From contig CAYNGJ010000002.1 in assembly GCA_964396895.1 (NCBI GenBank), forward strand, positions 124,001 to 188,000: a stretch of 64,000 nucleotides of DNA, in the 5' to 3' direction. Source of the DNA: UBA2334 sp964396895. Lineage in GTDB: Bacteria > Pseudomonadota > Gammaproteobacteria > Burkholderiales > Burkholderiaceae_C. How positions within the stretch are numbered: position 1 is the stretch's first letter; each line of letters starts with the position of its first letter. Shown here one piece after another: positions 28,019 through 36,475 of this stretch. The notes below the pieces were generated by a model. That model did not search any database and had not been told where the DNA came from. It worked only from the letters and a program-made list of their open reading frames with translations. Made by a program: the position numbers and the translations under genes.

Positions 28019-29700
28019 CATGGGCCTGAGGTGGTGGCGGTTTCCGGGCGTTGGCCCGCCTGCTGCTCGGCTCGGGTGACCAGCGACAGGCCTCCGGCGC
28101 TGCGCCCGGTGGGTTGCCCCAGCGTGGGGGGTTGGCTGGATGGGGCGTACTGGTTCAGCAGGTCCTGGATCAGGCTGTCCAGCACCTCTGCTTCGGGGAT
28201 TTTGTCGCGGTAGCGCTGCAGGGTGAGCCGGGCGGTGTCAATGAGCTTGGCGTTGCGGGTCTGGCCACCATGGGTCACCAGCGCCTTGATGGCCACGCGC
28301 GGGTTGCCCGCAATGGTGTGCGACATGGACTGCTGCGCCAACTCGGTGATGTGGTGGTGGCCGGCGCGCACCAGTTCGGCGTAGGGCGGGTGGCGGTTGG
28401 CCGCGCCGGCCAGCAGTTCGGCCATGCCTTTGTTGGTGCAAAAGCGCTGGGCCAGGGTCGTGACCCAGGCGGGCACGGGCTCCAGTTGCAGCTCGGCGGC
28501 GGCGACTTCGGCCAACAGCGACAGCAGGTTGCACGCCGCTTCGGTGTCAAACGGCGGCTGACTGATTTCTTCGGCCTGCCCCCGCAGCTCGCTGACCACC
28601 GCGCTGACTTGTTTGTTCATCAGCAGCAACAGGGTTCTGGCCACGCGTTGGAATCGGCGCAGTCTGGGGGGGGCGTCGAGCTGTTCAAGCGCGGTTTGCA
28701 TTTGCTCGATGCAGCGCTTGAGGCCTTGGGTGTCGCGCATTTGGTAGCGGGTGAACGCCAGCAGCATGAGCGATTGGTGGTCGAACATCTTGGACGTCAG
28801 CCCCAGCAAGGTGGCGCGGTCCAGCGCTTTGGCGGCTTCTTCTTTCTCGCCCAGGTAAAACGCCAGCATGCCCCGTTTTTGCAAGCGGGCGATGGAGCTG
28901 GGGGTGATGTCGCTGGCTTGGCGGTACACCTGAAGGGCCTGCTCGAAATTGCCCTGGTCCACATGGATGCGGCCCATGACATCGTATGCATCGGCATAGC
29001 CGGGTTCGTCTCCGGAAAGGCTGTGCAACGTCTGCAGCGCCTGTACAGGTTGACCCGCGTCCACATGGGCGCGTGCCACGCCCAGCTTGGCCCAGGGCAG
29101 TGCTTGGTGTTGCAGGATGGCCTCGAACAGCTGCTGCGCCTGGGTGGGGCGTGTCTGGCGCAACAGCAGTTCGGCACCGATGCGGGCGGCGTACAGCCAG
29201 TATTCGCTGCGTGCGGAAAAGCGCGCCATGCACAGGCGGGTGGCCTCCTCGAACTCACCCGCCTCGATGTGTTTGAAGATGGGGCTGAGCAGTGCTTTGC
29301 GGTAGCGCGCCTGGCGCAAGCGCTGGCCCAGTGCGGCGGCGGTGTGGGGTTTGAGCAGGTAGCTGTCCAGCGCGGACTCGGCGGCCTCTGCCACCTGGGT
29401 GTAGCTGGCTTCGCTGGTGAGCATGACGAACACGGTCCCAAAGGGCAGCAGCTGGGCGCGACGCAGGTCGTCCAGCAGGGCCTGCCCGCTGTAGGTGCTG
29501 CCGGGGAAGGTTTGTTCGCACAGCACCACGTCGAACTCCCTGAACTCCAGCGCGCGGCGAGCGTCGGAGGGGCGGCTGGCCTGTGCAATCTGGGTCAGTC
29601 CGTAGTCCCGCAGTTGCGACACGATGATGCTGCGCGACATGGGGTTGCCGTCTACCACGAGCGCGCGGCAGTCGGCAATGTCGGGATCGAGCTTGGCCAT
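28018..29700 (-). CDS. Response-regulator-like protein with TPR repeats and Glu at the phospho-acceptor site
   Basis: A 560-residue protein: an N-terminal receiver domain (1-130) and a long helical region of tetratricopeptide-like repeats (about 140-500), with a Pro/Ser/Gln-rich tail. The receiver keeps Asp17, the Thr of MLTSE and the Lys of LLKPH, but the usual phospho-acceptor Asp is Glu62 (FDVVLCEQTFPG), a change that often mimics the phosphorylated state. There is no DNA-binding domain, so it probably works through protein contacts. No kinase gene is adjacent. I recall Glu here in other Burkholderiales homologues, but this was not checked. Confidence 0.85.
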   Translation of the reverse strand: MAKLDPDIADCRALVVDGNPMSRSIIVSQLRDYGLTQIAQASRPSDARRALEFREFDVVLCEQTFPGSTYSGQALLDDLRRAQLLPFGTVFVMLTSEASYTQVAEAAESALDSYLLKPHTAAALGQRLRQARYRKALLSPIFKHIEAGEFEEATRLCMARFSARSEYWLYAARIGAELLLRQTRPTQAQQLFEAILQHQALPWAKLGVARAHVDAGQPVQALQTLHSLSGDEPGYADAYDVMGRIHVDQGNFEQALQVYRQASDITPSSIARLQKRGMLAFYLGEKEEAAKALDRATLLGLTSKMFDHQSLMLLAFTRYQMRDTQGLKRCIEQMQTALEQLDAPPRLRRFQRVARTLLLLMNKQVSAVVSELRGQAEEISQPPFDTEAACNLLSLLAEVAAAELQLEPVPAWVTTLAQRFCTNKGMAELLAGAANRHPPYAELVRAGHHHITELAQQSMSHTIAGNPRVAIKALVTHGGQTRNAKLIDTARLTLQRYRDKIPEAEVLDSLIQDLLNQYAPSSQPPTLGQPTGRSAGGLSLVTRAEQQAGQRPETATTSGP

Positions 29701-29847
29701 GCCTGTTCTTCAGCGCGAAGCAGGCCGGACAGCAAGGGGGCGTGGCATGGGCATGGGCATGGGTCAGCAGCATAGCAAACGGCCACCCCTTGGGGAGCGG
29801 GTCAGCGCGTGGTGTGAGCGAGCCCACACCAGTGGCCTGATCCGCCC

Positions 29848-30744
29848 TCAGTTCATGCCGTTGCGGCTGGCCAGCTCCATGAACAGGGCCGAGTGGTCCA
29901 GGTCCCCCAGACCGTGCTCCACGGTTTGTTCGAACAGTTGGGCGAACAGTTGGGTGATGGGGGCATCAAACCCGGTTTCGTGGGCGGTGGCCATGGCATT
30001 GCGCATGTCTTTGAGTTGTACCGTGACGGCGGCGCGTTTGGCGAAATCTCGTTCGACCATGCGCTGGCCGTGCACTTGCAGGATGCGGCTGTCGGCGAAC
30101 CCGCCGGAAATGGCCTCGCGCACCTTGCCCATGTCGGCGCCACCGCGTGCGGCAAACAGCAGGGCCTCGGCCACCGCGCCGATGGTGATGCCCACAATCA
30201 TCTGGTTGGCCAGTTTGGCCAGTTGGCCCGACCCCAGCGGCCCCACATGGGTGGCGCGTCCCATGACCTTGAGCACGGGCAGCGCCCGCTCGAAATCGGC
30301 CAGGCGTCCGCCAGCCATGATGGCCAGCGTGCCCGCCTCGGCCCCCACGGTGCCACCGGACACGGGGGCGTCCAGGCAGGCCACCTGCAAGGCTGCCAGG
30401 CGGGCCGCGTGGTCACGCGCCTGGCGGGGCTGGATGGACGACATGTCCACCACCAGGCTGCCGGGCCGCAGCCCCTTGGCCGCACCCTGGCGGAACAGCA
30501 CGTCCTCCACCGCCGGGCCGTCCTGCAGCATGGTGATGACGATGTCGGCCTGCTGCACCGCTTGTTCCGGGTGGTGGTGCGCGGTGGCACCGTGCACCTG
30601 CAGCGCCAGGGCCTTGCCGGCGGTGCGGTTCCACACGTGCACCGTGTGGCCAGCCTCACAGAGGCGACGTGCCATGGGGGTGCCCATCAACCCCAGACCC
30701 AGCACGGCCACGTTGACAGGAGAAGGGGAATTCAATTGACTCAT
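29848..30744 (-). CDS. 3-hydroxyisobutyrate dehydrogenase-family oxidoreductase
   Basis: A 298-residue beta-hydroxyacid dehydrogenase. It has the N-terminal dinucleotide fold VAVLGLGLMGTPMARRL with an Asn-Arg pair (WNRT) after the second strand that favours NADP(H), the substrate-site motif DAPVSGGTVGAEAGTL, and the catalytic Lys in GSGQLAKLANQ. Members include 3-hydroxyisobutyrate dehydrogenase and tartronate semialdehyde reductase; the substrate is open. Its start codon touches repeat copy F. The GntR gene lies upstream in the same direction but ends in a strong terminator, so this gene needs its own promoter, probably within the repeat region. Confidence 0.9.
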   Translation of the reverse strand: MSQLNSPSPVNVAVLGLGLMGTPMARRLCEAGHTVHVWNRTAGKALALQVHGATAHHHPEQAVQQADIVITMLQDGPAVEDVLFRQGAAKGLRPGSLVVDMSSIQPRQARDHAARLAALQVACLDAPVSGGTVGAEAGTLAIMAGGRLADFERALPVLKVMGRATHVGPLGSGQLAKLANQMIVGITIGAVAEALLFAARGGADMGKVREAISGGFADSRILQVHGQRMVERDFAKRAAVTVQLKDMRNAMATAHETGFDAPITQLFAQLFEQTVEHGLGDLDHSALFMELASRNGMN

Positions 30745-30749
30745 TTGAT

Positions 30750-30789
30750 AGCAAACTCTTTAATTAAATAAAGCGCTGGTGACAGTTTT
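30750..30789 (+). repeat. Dispersed AGC/AAGCG element, copy F
   Basis: AGCAA, 14 bases, TAAAGCG, 10 bases, TTTTT. It lies between the dehydrogenase start (30744) and the terminator of the GntR gene, so the whole 5' region of the dehydrogenase gene is element sequence. Confidence 0.8.
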
Positions 30790-30795
30790 TGTGTT

Positions 30796-30829
30796 AAAAA
30801 AAGGCGGCCGGTGCTGACGCACCGGCCGC
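30796..30829 (-). terminator. Rho-independent terminator of the GntR gene
   Basis: A perfect 11-bp stem, GCGGCCGGTGC with its complement around GTCA, is followed on the minus strand by C and seven T residues. It lies just after the GntR stop codon. Confidence 0.9.
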
Positions 30830-30840
30830 ACGCAAGTGGT

Positions 30841-31542
30841 TCATCGAACCACGGAGTGAGGGAGCGGACCATGGGGCCGCGAGAGCGAGTGAACAAGGTG
30901 CTGACTGGCCTGTGCGCCGTGGTCCAGCATGAGTTGGGCGGCCTGCTCTTCCTGGCCTTGGACGATGGCTTGGCACATGGCCTCGTGCTCGTCCCAGACG
31001 GTGGCGCGCAGCGGCGAGGTTTGCAAGGCCTCACCCATGGCGCGGCGGATGTGGCACCAGTGCAGCATGGCGCTGGCGGCAATCAGCGGGTTGCCGCTGG
31101 CTTGGTAGATGGCGCGGTGAAAGGCCAGATCGGCATCCACCATGTCTTTGACCACTTGGCCAGCGGCGGCCTCACGGCCACGGACCAGCAGGGCGGGGTC
31201 AAGCTGGGCGCATTGGCGGGCCGCCAGACGGGCGGCCAGCGCGTCCAGGGTGCTGCGCACTTCGTAGATGTGAATGACGGCCAGCACGTCGATGGGGGCC
31301 ACCACCAGCCCACGGCCCTTTTGGCCCTGGGGACCGGTGGCCTCCAGCACCAAGCCGTCGGCCTTGAGCAGACGCAGCGCCTGCAACACGGGCTGGCGGG
31401 ACACGGCCAAGCGCTCGGCCACGTCTTCCTGGGTCAGGCGGGTGCCGGGGGCCATGCTGCCGTCGCTGATGGCGGCAAGCAGGCGTTGGTACACCTGGTC
31501 GACCAGGTCGGGGGTGGTTTCCAATCGGGACAGGGTGAGCAT
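30841..31542 (-). CDS. GntR/FadR-family transcriptional regulator
   Basis: A 233-residue regulator with an N-terminal winged helix (MAPGTRLTQEDVAERLAVSR, then VLQALRLLKADGLV) and an all-helical FCD ligand domain with metal-site histidines (DADLAFHRAIY, HEAMCQAI). Such proteins usually repress catabolic genes until an organic acid binds. It is divergent from an alpha/beta hydrolase gene, and a two-fold palindromic operator lies between. The dehydrogenase gene downstream may belong to the same regulon. Confidence 0.92.
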   Translation of the reverse strand: MLTLSRLETTPDLVDQVYQRLLAAISDGSMAPGTRLTQEDVAERLAVSRQPVLQALRLLKADGLVLEATGPQGQKGRGLVVAPIDVLAVIHIYEVRSTLDALAARLAARQCAQLDPALLVRGREAAAGQVVKDMVDADLAFHRAIYQASGNPLIAASAMLHWCHIRRAMGEALQTSPLRATVWDEHEAMCQAIVQGQEEQAAQLMLDHGAQASQHLVHSLSRPHGPLPHSVVR

Positions 31543-31552
31543 GGTGGTTGTG

Positions 31553-31573
31553 GAATACTGTATTCAGAATACA
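31553..31573. promoter_or_regulatory. GntR operator: two overlapping perfect palindromes
   Basis: GAATACTGTATTC (31553-31565) and TGTATTCAGAATACA (31559-31573) share a half-site, giving three alternating GAATAC/GTATTC units. The cluster starts 10 bases before the GntR start codon and lies about 90 bases before the divergent hydrolase gene, so one bound complex could control both. Confidence 0.75.
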
Positions 31574-31661
31574 CCAAGTCCACGGATTCGAAAGGTCCTG
31601 TGGTCCCTGGCCCATGGCCTGCGTCAGTGCTTTGTCAACTTCTTTGAACGGTCCCACCGCC

Positions 31662-32588
31662 ATGCCTGCACACGATTTGCCCGAGACACGGTTTCACCAC
31701 GGACTCTCCCCCGACGCGCTGGCGCACCAATACAACAACCGCGCCCTGGTGCCCGCACATGCTGAGCATTTCGAGCGCTGGGCCGCACAGTCCGCGGCGG
31801 TGCGCACCAGCCAATTCTGCGAGCTGGACCTGGCCTATGGCCCCACCCCCGGGCAACGGTTGGACGTGTTTTGGCCACAGCCCCACCCCACACTGGCCGA
31901 GCAGCCCCGCAGCGGGGAGGGGGCGCCGGTGGTGGTGTTCATCCATGGGGGCTACTGGCGCAGCCTGGACAAACACCAGCACTCTTTGGTGGCGCCCGTG
32001 TTCACGCAGCTGGGTGCGTGTGTGGTGGTGGTGAACTACGACCTGTGTCCGGCCGTGACCATCCCCGACATCGAGGCCCAGATGGTCCGGGCCTTGGGCT
32101 GGGTGCGCGCGCAGGCTGGGCGCTGGGGTGGCGATGGGCGCCGGGTGGGGGTGGTGGGCCATTCCGCAGGAGGGCACCTGGCCAGCTGTCTGTTGCAGCC
32201 CCTGGTCGCCAGTGCCAACGGCAGCAACTTGGCCAGTCCCGCGCTGCAGGCGCTGTCCATTTCAGGCCTGTATGACCTGTTGCCCCTGCGGGAGGTGGCT
32301 TTTTTGGCACCCGACCTGCGGCTGACCGAGGCCGATGCCCTGTCGGCCAGCCCGGCGCGGCGGCCACCACCGGCGGTGGCTCAGGCGTCGCTGTGGACGG
32401 TGGTGGGTGGCGGTGAAAGCGCCGAATTCATCCGCCAGAACGGGCTCATGCAGGCCGCCTGGGGCAGGGCGGTGGTGCCGGTGTGCGAGACGCTGCCGGG
32501 GTTGAACCACTTCTCGGTGCTAGACGCCCTGGTGCAGCCCGGCCACCCGCTGCACACGTTGGCCCAGCGGTGGCTGGCCCTGCTGTGA
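31662..32588 (+). CDS. Alpha/beta hydrolase, arylformamidase-like
   Basis: A 308-residue hydrolase with VVFIHGGYWRSLDK (HGGxW motif), nucleophile elbow GHSAGGH and a C-terminal histidine region LPGLNHFSVLD. The HGGYW/GHSAGGH pair is shared by kynurenine-formamidase-like enzymes and related esterases. It is divergent from the GntR gene behind a shared operator and is probably its target. No kynureninase or tryptophan dioxygenase gene is nearby, so a role in tryptophan breakdown is not supported. ATG 31662 gives the family N-terminus; the frame is open further upstream across the operator. Confidence 0.85.
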   Translation: MPAHDLPETRFHHGLSPDALAHQYNNRALVPAHAEHFERWAAQSAAVRTSQFCELDLAYGPTPGQRLDVFWPQPHPTLAEQPRSGEGAPVVVFIHGGYWRSLDKHQHSLVAPVFTQLGACVVVVNYDLCPAVTIPDIEAQMVRALGWVRAQAGRWGGDGRRVGVVGHSAGGHLASCLLQPLVASANGSNLASPALQALSISGLYDLLPLREVAFLAPDLRLTEADALSASPARRPPPAVAQASLWTVVGGGESAEFIRQNGLMQAAWGRAVVPVCETLPGLNHFSVLDALVQPGHPLHTLAQRWLALL

Positions 32589-32610
32589 GGGCCGGGGGCG
32601 TGTGTGGGCA

Positions 32611-32645
32611 GTGAACGCGTCCACGCGCTGGGGCGACGCGTTCAC
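32611..32645. other. Long stem-loop between convergent genes, overlapping the guaC stop
   Basis: GTGAACGCGTC (32611-32621) pairs perfectly with GACGCGTTCAC (32635-32645). The right arm contains the guaC stop codon (32644-32642). No T run follows on either strand, so it may protect 3' ends or block read-through between the convergent genes. Confidence 0.55.
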
Positions 32646-33619
32646 ATCAGCAGGTGTTCGCCCGCGTTGTCGCCACCCAAAATGACGTAGTTCACCTTGC
32701 GGATGTCCATCAGCTTTTTGCCGCCCGCATAGCTGATGGAGCTTTGCACGTCCTGTTCCATTTCCACCAGGGTGTTGGCCAGTTGGCCTTTGATGGGCTC
32801 CAGAATGCGCTTGCCCTCCACGTGCTTGTACTCGCCCTTGTTGAAGTCGGAGGCCGAGCCGTAGTACTCCTTGTAGCGCACGCCGTCCACCTCCACCGTC
32901 TGGCCGGGGCTTTCTTCATGGCCAGCGAACAACGAGCCGATCATGACCATGGTGGCCCCAAAGCGCACGCTCTTGGCAATGTCGCCATGGCTGCGGATGC
33001 CGCCGTCGGCAATGATGGGTTTGGTGGCCACGCGGGCGCACCACTTCATGGCGCTGAGTTGCCAGCCGCCCGTGCCAAAACCGGTTTTGAGTTTGGTGAT
33101 GCACACCTTGCCGGGGCCAATGCCCACCTTGGTGGCGTCCGCGCCCCAGTTTTCCAGGTCGATGACGGCCTCGGGCGTGCCCACGTTGCCCGCGATCACG
33201 AAGCTGGCGGGCAGGCGCTCTTTGATGTAACCGATCATGTGCTTCACGCTGTCGGCGTGGCCGTGGGCGATGTCGATGGTGATGAAGTCGGGCACCAGGC
33301 CCTCGGCCACCAACTGGTCCACGGTGTCGCGGTCGGCCTGTTTGACGCCCAGCGAGATGGAGGCGTACAACCCCTTGCCTTTGAAGTCGCGCACAAAGGC
33401 CACGTTGTCCAGGTCAAACCGGTGCATGACGTAGAAGTGGCCGTGGCGGGCCAACCATTCGCAGATGACCTCGTTGACCACGGTCTTCATGTTGGCCGGC
33501 ACCACTGGCAGGCGGAAGGTGTGGCCACCCAGCTCCACGCTGGCGTCGCATTCCGAGCGGCTTTCCACCCGGCACTTGCGGGGCAGCAGCAGGATGTTGT
33601 CGTAGTCGAAAATTTCCAT
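32642..33619 (-). CDS. guaC: GMP reductase, Firmicutes-type (GuaC2)
   Basis: A 325-residue enzyme reducing GMP to IMP with NADPH. It has VPANMKTVVNE, YVMHRF, FITIDIAHGHADSVKHMI, IAGNVGTPEAV, the catalytic-Cys loop GIGPGKVCITKLKTGFGTGG and GATMVMIGSLFAGHEESPG. These blocks and the length fit the Bacillus subtilis GuaC type rather than the 347-residue E. coli type. ATG 33619 is chosen because GGAG lies nine bases upstream; that Shine-Dalgarno sequence is part of repeat copy G. Confidence 0.95.
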   Translation of the reverse strand: MEIFDYDNILLLPRKCRVESRSECDASVELGGHTFRLPVVPANMKTVVNEVICEWLARHGHFYVMHRFDLDNVAFVRDFKGKGLYASISLGVKQADRDTVDQLVAEGLVPDFITIDIAHGHADSVKHMIGYIKERLPASFVIAGNVGTPEAVIDLENWGADATKVGIGPGKVCITKLKTGFGTGGWQLSAMKWCARVATKPIIADGGIRSHGDIAKSVRFGATMVMIGSLFAGHEESPGQTVEVDGVRYKEYYGSASDFNKGEYKHVEGKRILEPIKGQLANTLVEMEQDVQSSISYAGGKKLMDIRKVNYVILGGDNAGEHLLM

Positions 33620-33632
33620 GATTCCAAGCTCC

Positions 33633-33672
33633 AAAAATGGAGCCAGAGCTTGATGTGTAAGCCCTGACAGCT
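33633..33672 (-). repeat. Dispersed AGC/AAGCG element, copy G
   Basis: Read on the minus strand, AGCTG, 14 bases, TCAAGCT, 10 bases, TTTT. The bases just after the T run supply GGAG nine bases before the guaC ATG, so the guaC ribosome site comes from the element. Confidence 0.78.
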
Positions 33673-33802
33673 ACAAATAAAGGATGAGCGCTTGGCTTGG
33701 TTCCGGCCACAAAAAACCGGACGCAAGAAACTTGGGCCCGGTGACGGATTGTATACACATGCGCGGCGTGTGGTGGATGGACCCGTTTTCTACAATGGCG
33801 CC

Positions 33803-36442
33803 ATGACCCACGATGTTGCCCCACCGGCGTTCTCTCCCTCTGCGGCTGCGGCCCCCACGGCCCCCTCCTTGCTGCAAGGCCTGAACGCCGAACAACTGGC
33901 CGCCGTCACGCTGGGGGCTGGCCACGCGCTGGTGTTGGCGGGGGCCGGTTCGGGCAAAACGCGGGTGCTGACCACACGCATGGCCTGGCTCATGCAAACG
34001 GGGCAGGTGGGGCCGGGCGGGCTGATGGCCGTCACTTTCACCAACAAAGCGGCCAAAGAAATGCTGACCCGCCTGCAGGCCATGCTGCCGGTGAACGTGC
34101 GCGGCATGTGGGTGGGCACCTTCCATGGCCTGTGCAACCGGTTGTTGCGCGCCCACTGGAAGCCTGCGGGATTGCCCCAGACCTTCCAGATTCTGGACAC
34201 GCAGGACCAGCTGTCTGCCGTGAAGCGGCTGTGCAAACAGTTCAATGTGGACGACGAGCGTTTTCCCCCCAAACAGCTCACCTGGTTCATTGCCGGTTGC
34301 AAGGAAGAGGGCATGCGCCCCGGCGACGTGCCCGTGCGCGACGACGACACCAAAAAGAAGGTGGAGCTGTACCAGCTGTACCAAGACCAGTGCCAGCGCG
34401 AAGGCGTGGTGGACTTCGCCGAGCTGCTGCTGCGCAGCTACGAGCTGTTGCGCGACCACGCCGAGATTCGCCAGCACTACCAGCAGCGGTTTCGCCACAT
34501 CTTGGTGGACGAGTTCCAGGACACCAACAAGCTGCAGTACGCCTGGCTCAAACAGTTGGTGGGCCCGCAGACGGCGGTGCTGGCCGTGGGTGACGACGAC
34601 CAGAGCATTTACGCCTTTCGCGGCGCGCGCGTGGGCAACATGGCCGACTTTGTGCGCGAGTTCCAGGTACAGGGCCAGATCAAGCTGGAGCAAAACTACC
34701 GCAGCCACAGCAACATCCTCGACGCGGCCAACCACCTCATTGGCCACAACAGCCAGCGCCTGGGCAAAAACCTGCGCACCGACCAGGGCGCGGGTGAGCC
34801 CATCCGCCTGTTTGAAAGCCCCACCGACTTCGAGGAAGCCCGCTGGGTGGTGGATGAAATCCGCCAGCTGGTGCGTGGCCAGGGGGCTGATGCGGGTGTG
34901 CACCGGCGCGAAGTGGCCGTGCTGTACCGCAGCAACGCCCAGAGCCGGGTGCTGGAGACCACGCTGGTGCAGGCGGGGGTGCCCTACAAGGTGTACGGGG
35001 GCCTGCGCTTTTTCGAGCGGGCCGAAATCAAGCACGCGCTGGCTTACCTGCGCCTGCTCGAGAACCCGCGCGACGACACCAGTTTTTTGCGCGTGCTGAA
35101 CTTCCCGCCCCGGGGCATTGGCGCTCGCAGCATCGAACAGCTGCAAGACGTGGCCCGCGCCAGTGGCTGCGCCCTGTTTGATGCCGTCAGCGCCGTGGGC
35201 GGGCGGGCGGGGGCGGTCATCAGCCACTTTGTGGCCAAGGTCGATGTGATGCGCGAGCAGACGCAAGGCCAGACCTTGCGTGAAATCATCCAGACCGTGC
35301 TCGACGGCAGTGGCCTGCTGGCGCACTACCAGGCCGAGCGCGAGGGCGCAGACCGCGTGGAAAACCTGGAGGAACTCATCAACGCCGCAGAAAGTTTTGT
35401 CACGCTGGAAGGCTTTGGCCGCGATGCCGTGGCCTTGCCGGTAGAAGAGGGCGTCGGCGCCGATCGCTCGCAGCGCGATGGCCGCCCAGGGCCTGGCAAC
35501 GCGGGTGCGTCTGCCCTGAGCCAGTCCCCCGCCAGCCAGGGCTTGAGCTTTGAAGATGCGCTGGCCGATGCCAACGAGCGCGCCCTGCACGCGGCCGCCG
35601 ACGGCGATTTGCCGCTGTGGGCCGACCTGCCCGCCGAGCGCCCCGCGCCCCTGCCCATGGGGGTACCTGCCGACCTGCTGTTGGCCGTGTTGCCGGAAGA
35701 CACGGGTGAAACCCTGTCGCCCTTGGCCGCATTCCTGACGCACGCTGCGCTGGAGGCGGGCGACAACCAAGCCCAAGCTGGGCAGGATGCGGTGCAGCTC
35801 ATGACCGTGCACGCGGCCAAGGGGCTGGAGTTTGACTGCGTGTTCATCACCGGCCTGGAGGAAGGCCTGTTCCCCCACGAAAACTCGGCCTCCGACCGCG
35901 CCGGGCTGGAGGAAGAGCGCCGCCTGATGTACGTGGCCATCACCCGTGCGCGCAAGCGGCTCTATATTAGCCACTCGCAAACCCGCATGTTGCACGGCCA
36001 GACGCGCTACAACCTGCGCAGCCGGTTTCTGGACGAGTTGCCCGAGGCCTGCCTGCGCTGGCTCACACCCAAGGGCGGTGGTTTTGCCCAGGGTATGGGC
36101 GTGGGGCGAAGCGGGGCGGGCAACGGCTGGGGAGGGTCTTCGGCGTCTTCATTTTCGAGAGCTGAAAACTCATACCAGTCAAGCGCTGGAGGCAGTTTTT
36201 ATTCAAAAAACAAAGACGCAGTGTTCACCGGCGCGTCGGCGGGGCCCGCGCTGCAACCCAAGTCTGGCCGTGGCACCGACATTGCCATGGGGCAGAAGGT
36301 GTTTCACAACAAGTTCGGCGAGGGCAAGGTGCTGACGCTGGAAGGCGCCGGGGCCGACGCGCGCGCGCAAATCAGCTTCCCGCGCCATGGGGTGAAGTGG
36401 CTGGCGCTGTCGGTGGCCAAGCTCACGCCGGTGGACGACTGA
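33803..36442 (+). CDS. uvrD: DNA helicase II (UvrD/Rep family)
   Basis: An 879-residue SF1 helicase for nucleotide excision and mismatch repair. Motifs: Q motif LNAEQLAAV, Walker A AGAGSGKT, AVTFTNKAA, GTFHGLCNRLLR, DEFQDTN, GDDDQSIYAFRGA, EQNYRS, VMTVHAAKGLEFD-type QLMTVHAAKGLEFD, and EEERRLMYVAITRA. It is longer than E. coli UvrD (720): about 110 variable residues (about 540-650) lie between the 2B region and motif V, and a C-terminal part (about 760-820) is low complexity before a conserved end (GQKVFHNKFGEGKVLTLEG). Residues 786-799 are encoded by repeat copy H, in frame. ATG 33803 gives the family N-terminus. Confidence 0.95.
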   Translation: MTHDVAPPAFSPSAAAAPTAPSLLQGLNAEQLAAVTLGAGHALVLAGAGSGKTRVLTTRMAWLMQTGQVGPGGLMAVTFTNKAAKEMLTRLQAMLPVNVRGMWVGTFHGLCNRLLRAHWKPAGLPQTFQILDTQDQLSAVKRLCKQFNVDDERFPPKQLTWFIAGCKEEGMRPGDVPVRDDDTKKKVELYQLYQDQCQREGVVDFAELLLRSYELLRDHAEIRQHYQQRFRHILVDEFQDTNKLQYAWLKQLVGPQTAVLAVGDDDQSIYAFRGARVGNMADFVREFQVQGQIKLEQNYRSHSNILDAANHLIGHNSQRLGKNLRTDQGAGEPIRLFESPTDFEEARWVVDEIRQLVRGQGADAGVHRREVAVLYRSNAQSRVLETTLVQAGVPYKVYGGLRFFERAEIKHALAYLRLLENPRDDTSFLRVLNFPPRGIGARSIEQLQDVARASGCALFDAVSAVGGRAGAVISHFVAKVDVMREQTQGQTLREIIQTVLDGSGLLAHYQAEREGADRVENLEELINAAESFVTLEGFGRDAVALPVEEGVGADRSQRDGRPGPGNAGASALSQSPASQGLSFEDALADANERALHAAADGDLPLWADLPAERPAPLPMGVPADLLLAVLPEDTGETLSPLAAFLTHAALEAGDNQAQAGQDAVQLMTVHAAKGLEFDCVFITGLEEGLFPHENSASDRAGLEEERRLMYVAITRARKRLYISHSQTRMLHGQTRYNLRSRFLDELPEACLRWLTPKGGGFAQGMGVGRSGAGNGWGGSSASSFSRAENSYQSSAGGSFYSKNKDAVFTGASAGPALQPKSGRGTDIAMGQKVFHNKFGEGKVLTLEGAGADARAQISFPRHGVKWLALSVAKLTPVDD
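36160..36199 (+). repeat. Dispersed AGC/AAGCG element, copy H, inside uvrD
   Basis: AGCTG, 14 bases, TCAAGCG, 10 bases, TTTTT. It lies wholly within uvrD on the coding strand, without a stop, and encodes about residues 786-799 including SSAGGSFYSK. The stretch is visibly AT-richer than its neighbours. It is in the same strand and frame as copy I in polA. Confidence 0.82.
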
Positions 36443-36475
36443 GTCTGGTGGCCGCGCGCGCTGCGCGTGACCGCA

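Noticed and set aside
31662..32588. Kynurenine formamidase (kynB) of tryptophan breakdown
   Set aside because: Motifs are compatible, but no kynU or kynA lies nearby and the regulator is GntR-type; the motifs are also shared by other esterases, so no symbol is given.
33671..35995. A 774-residue open frame antisense to uvrD
   Set aside because: The plus strand encodes a full set of helicase motifs; the antisense product is His/Gln/Ala-rich without any recognisable domain.
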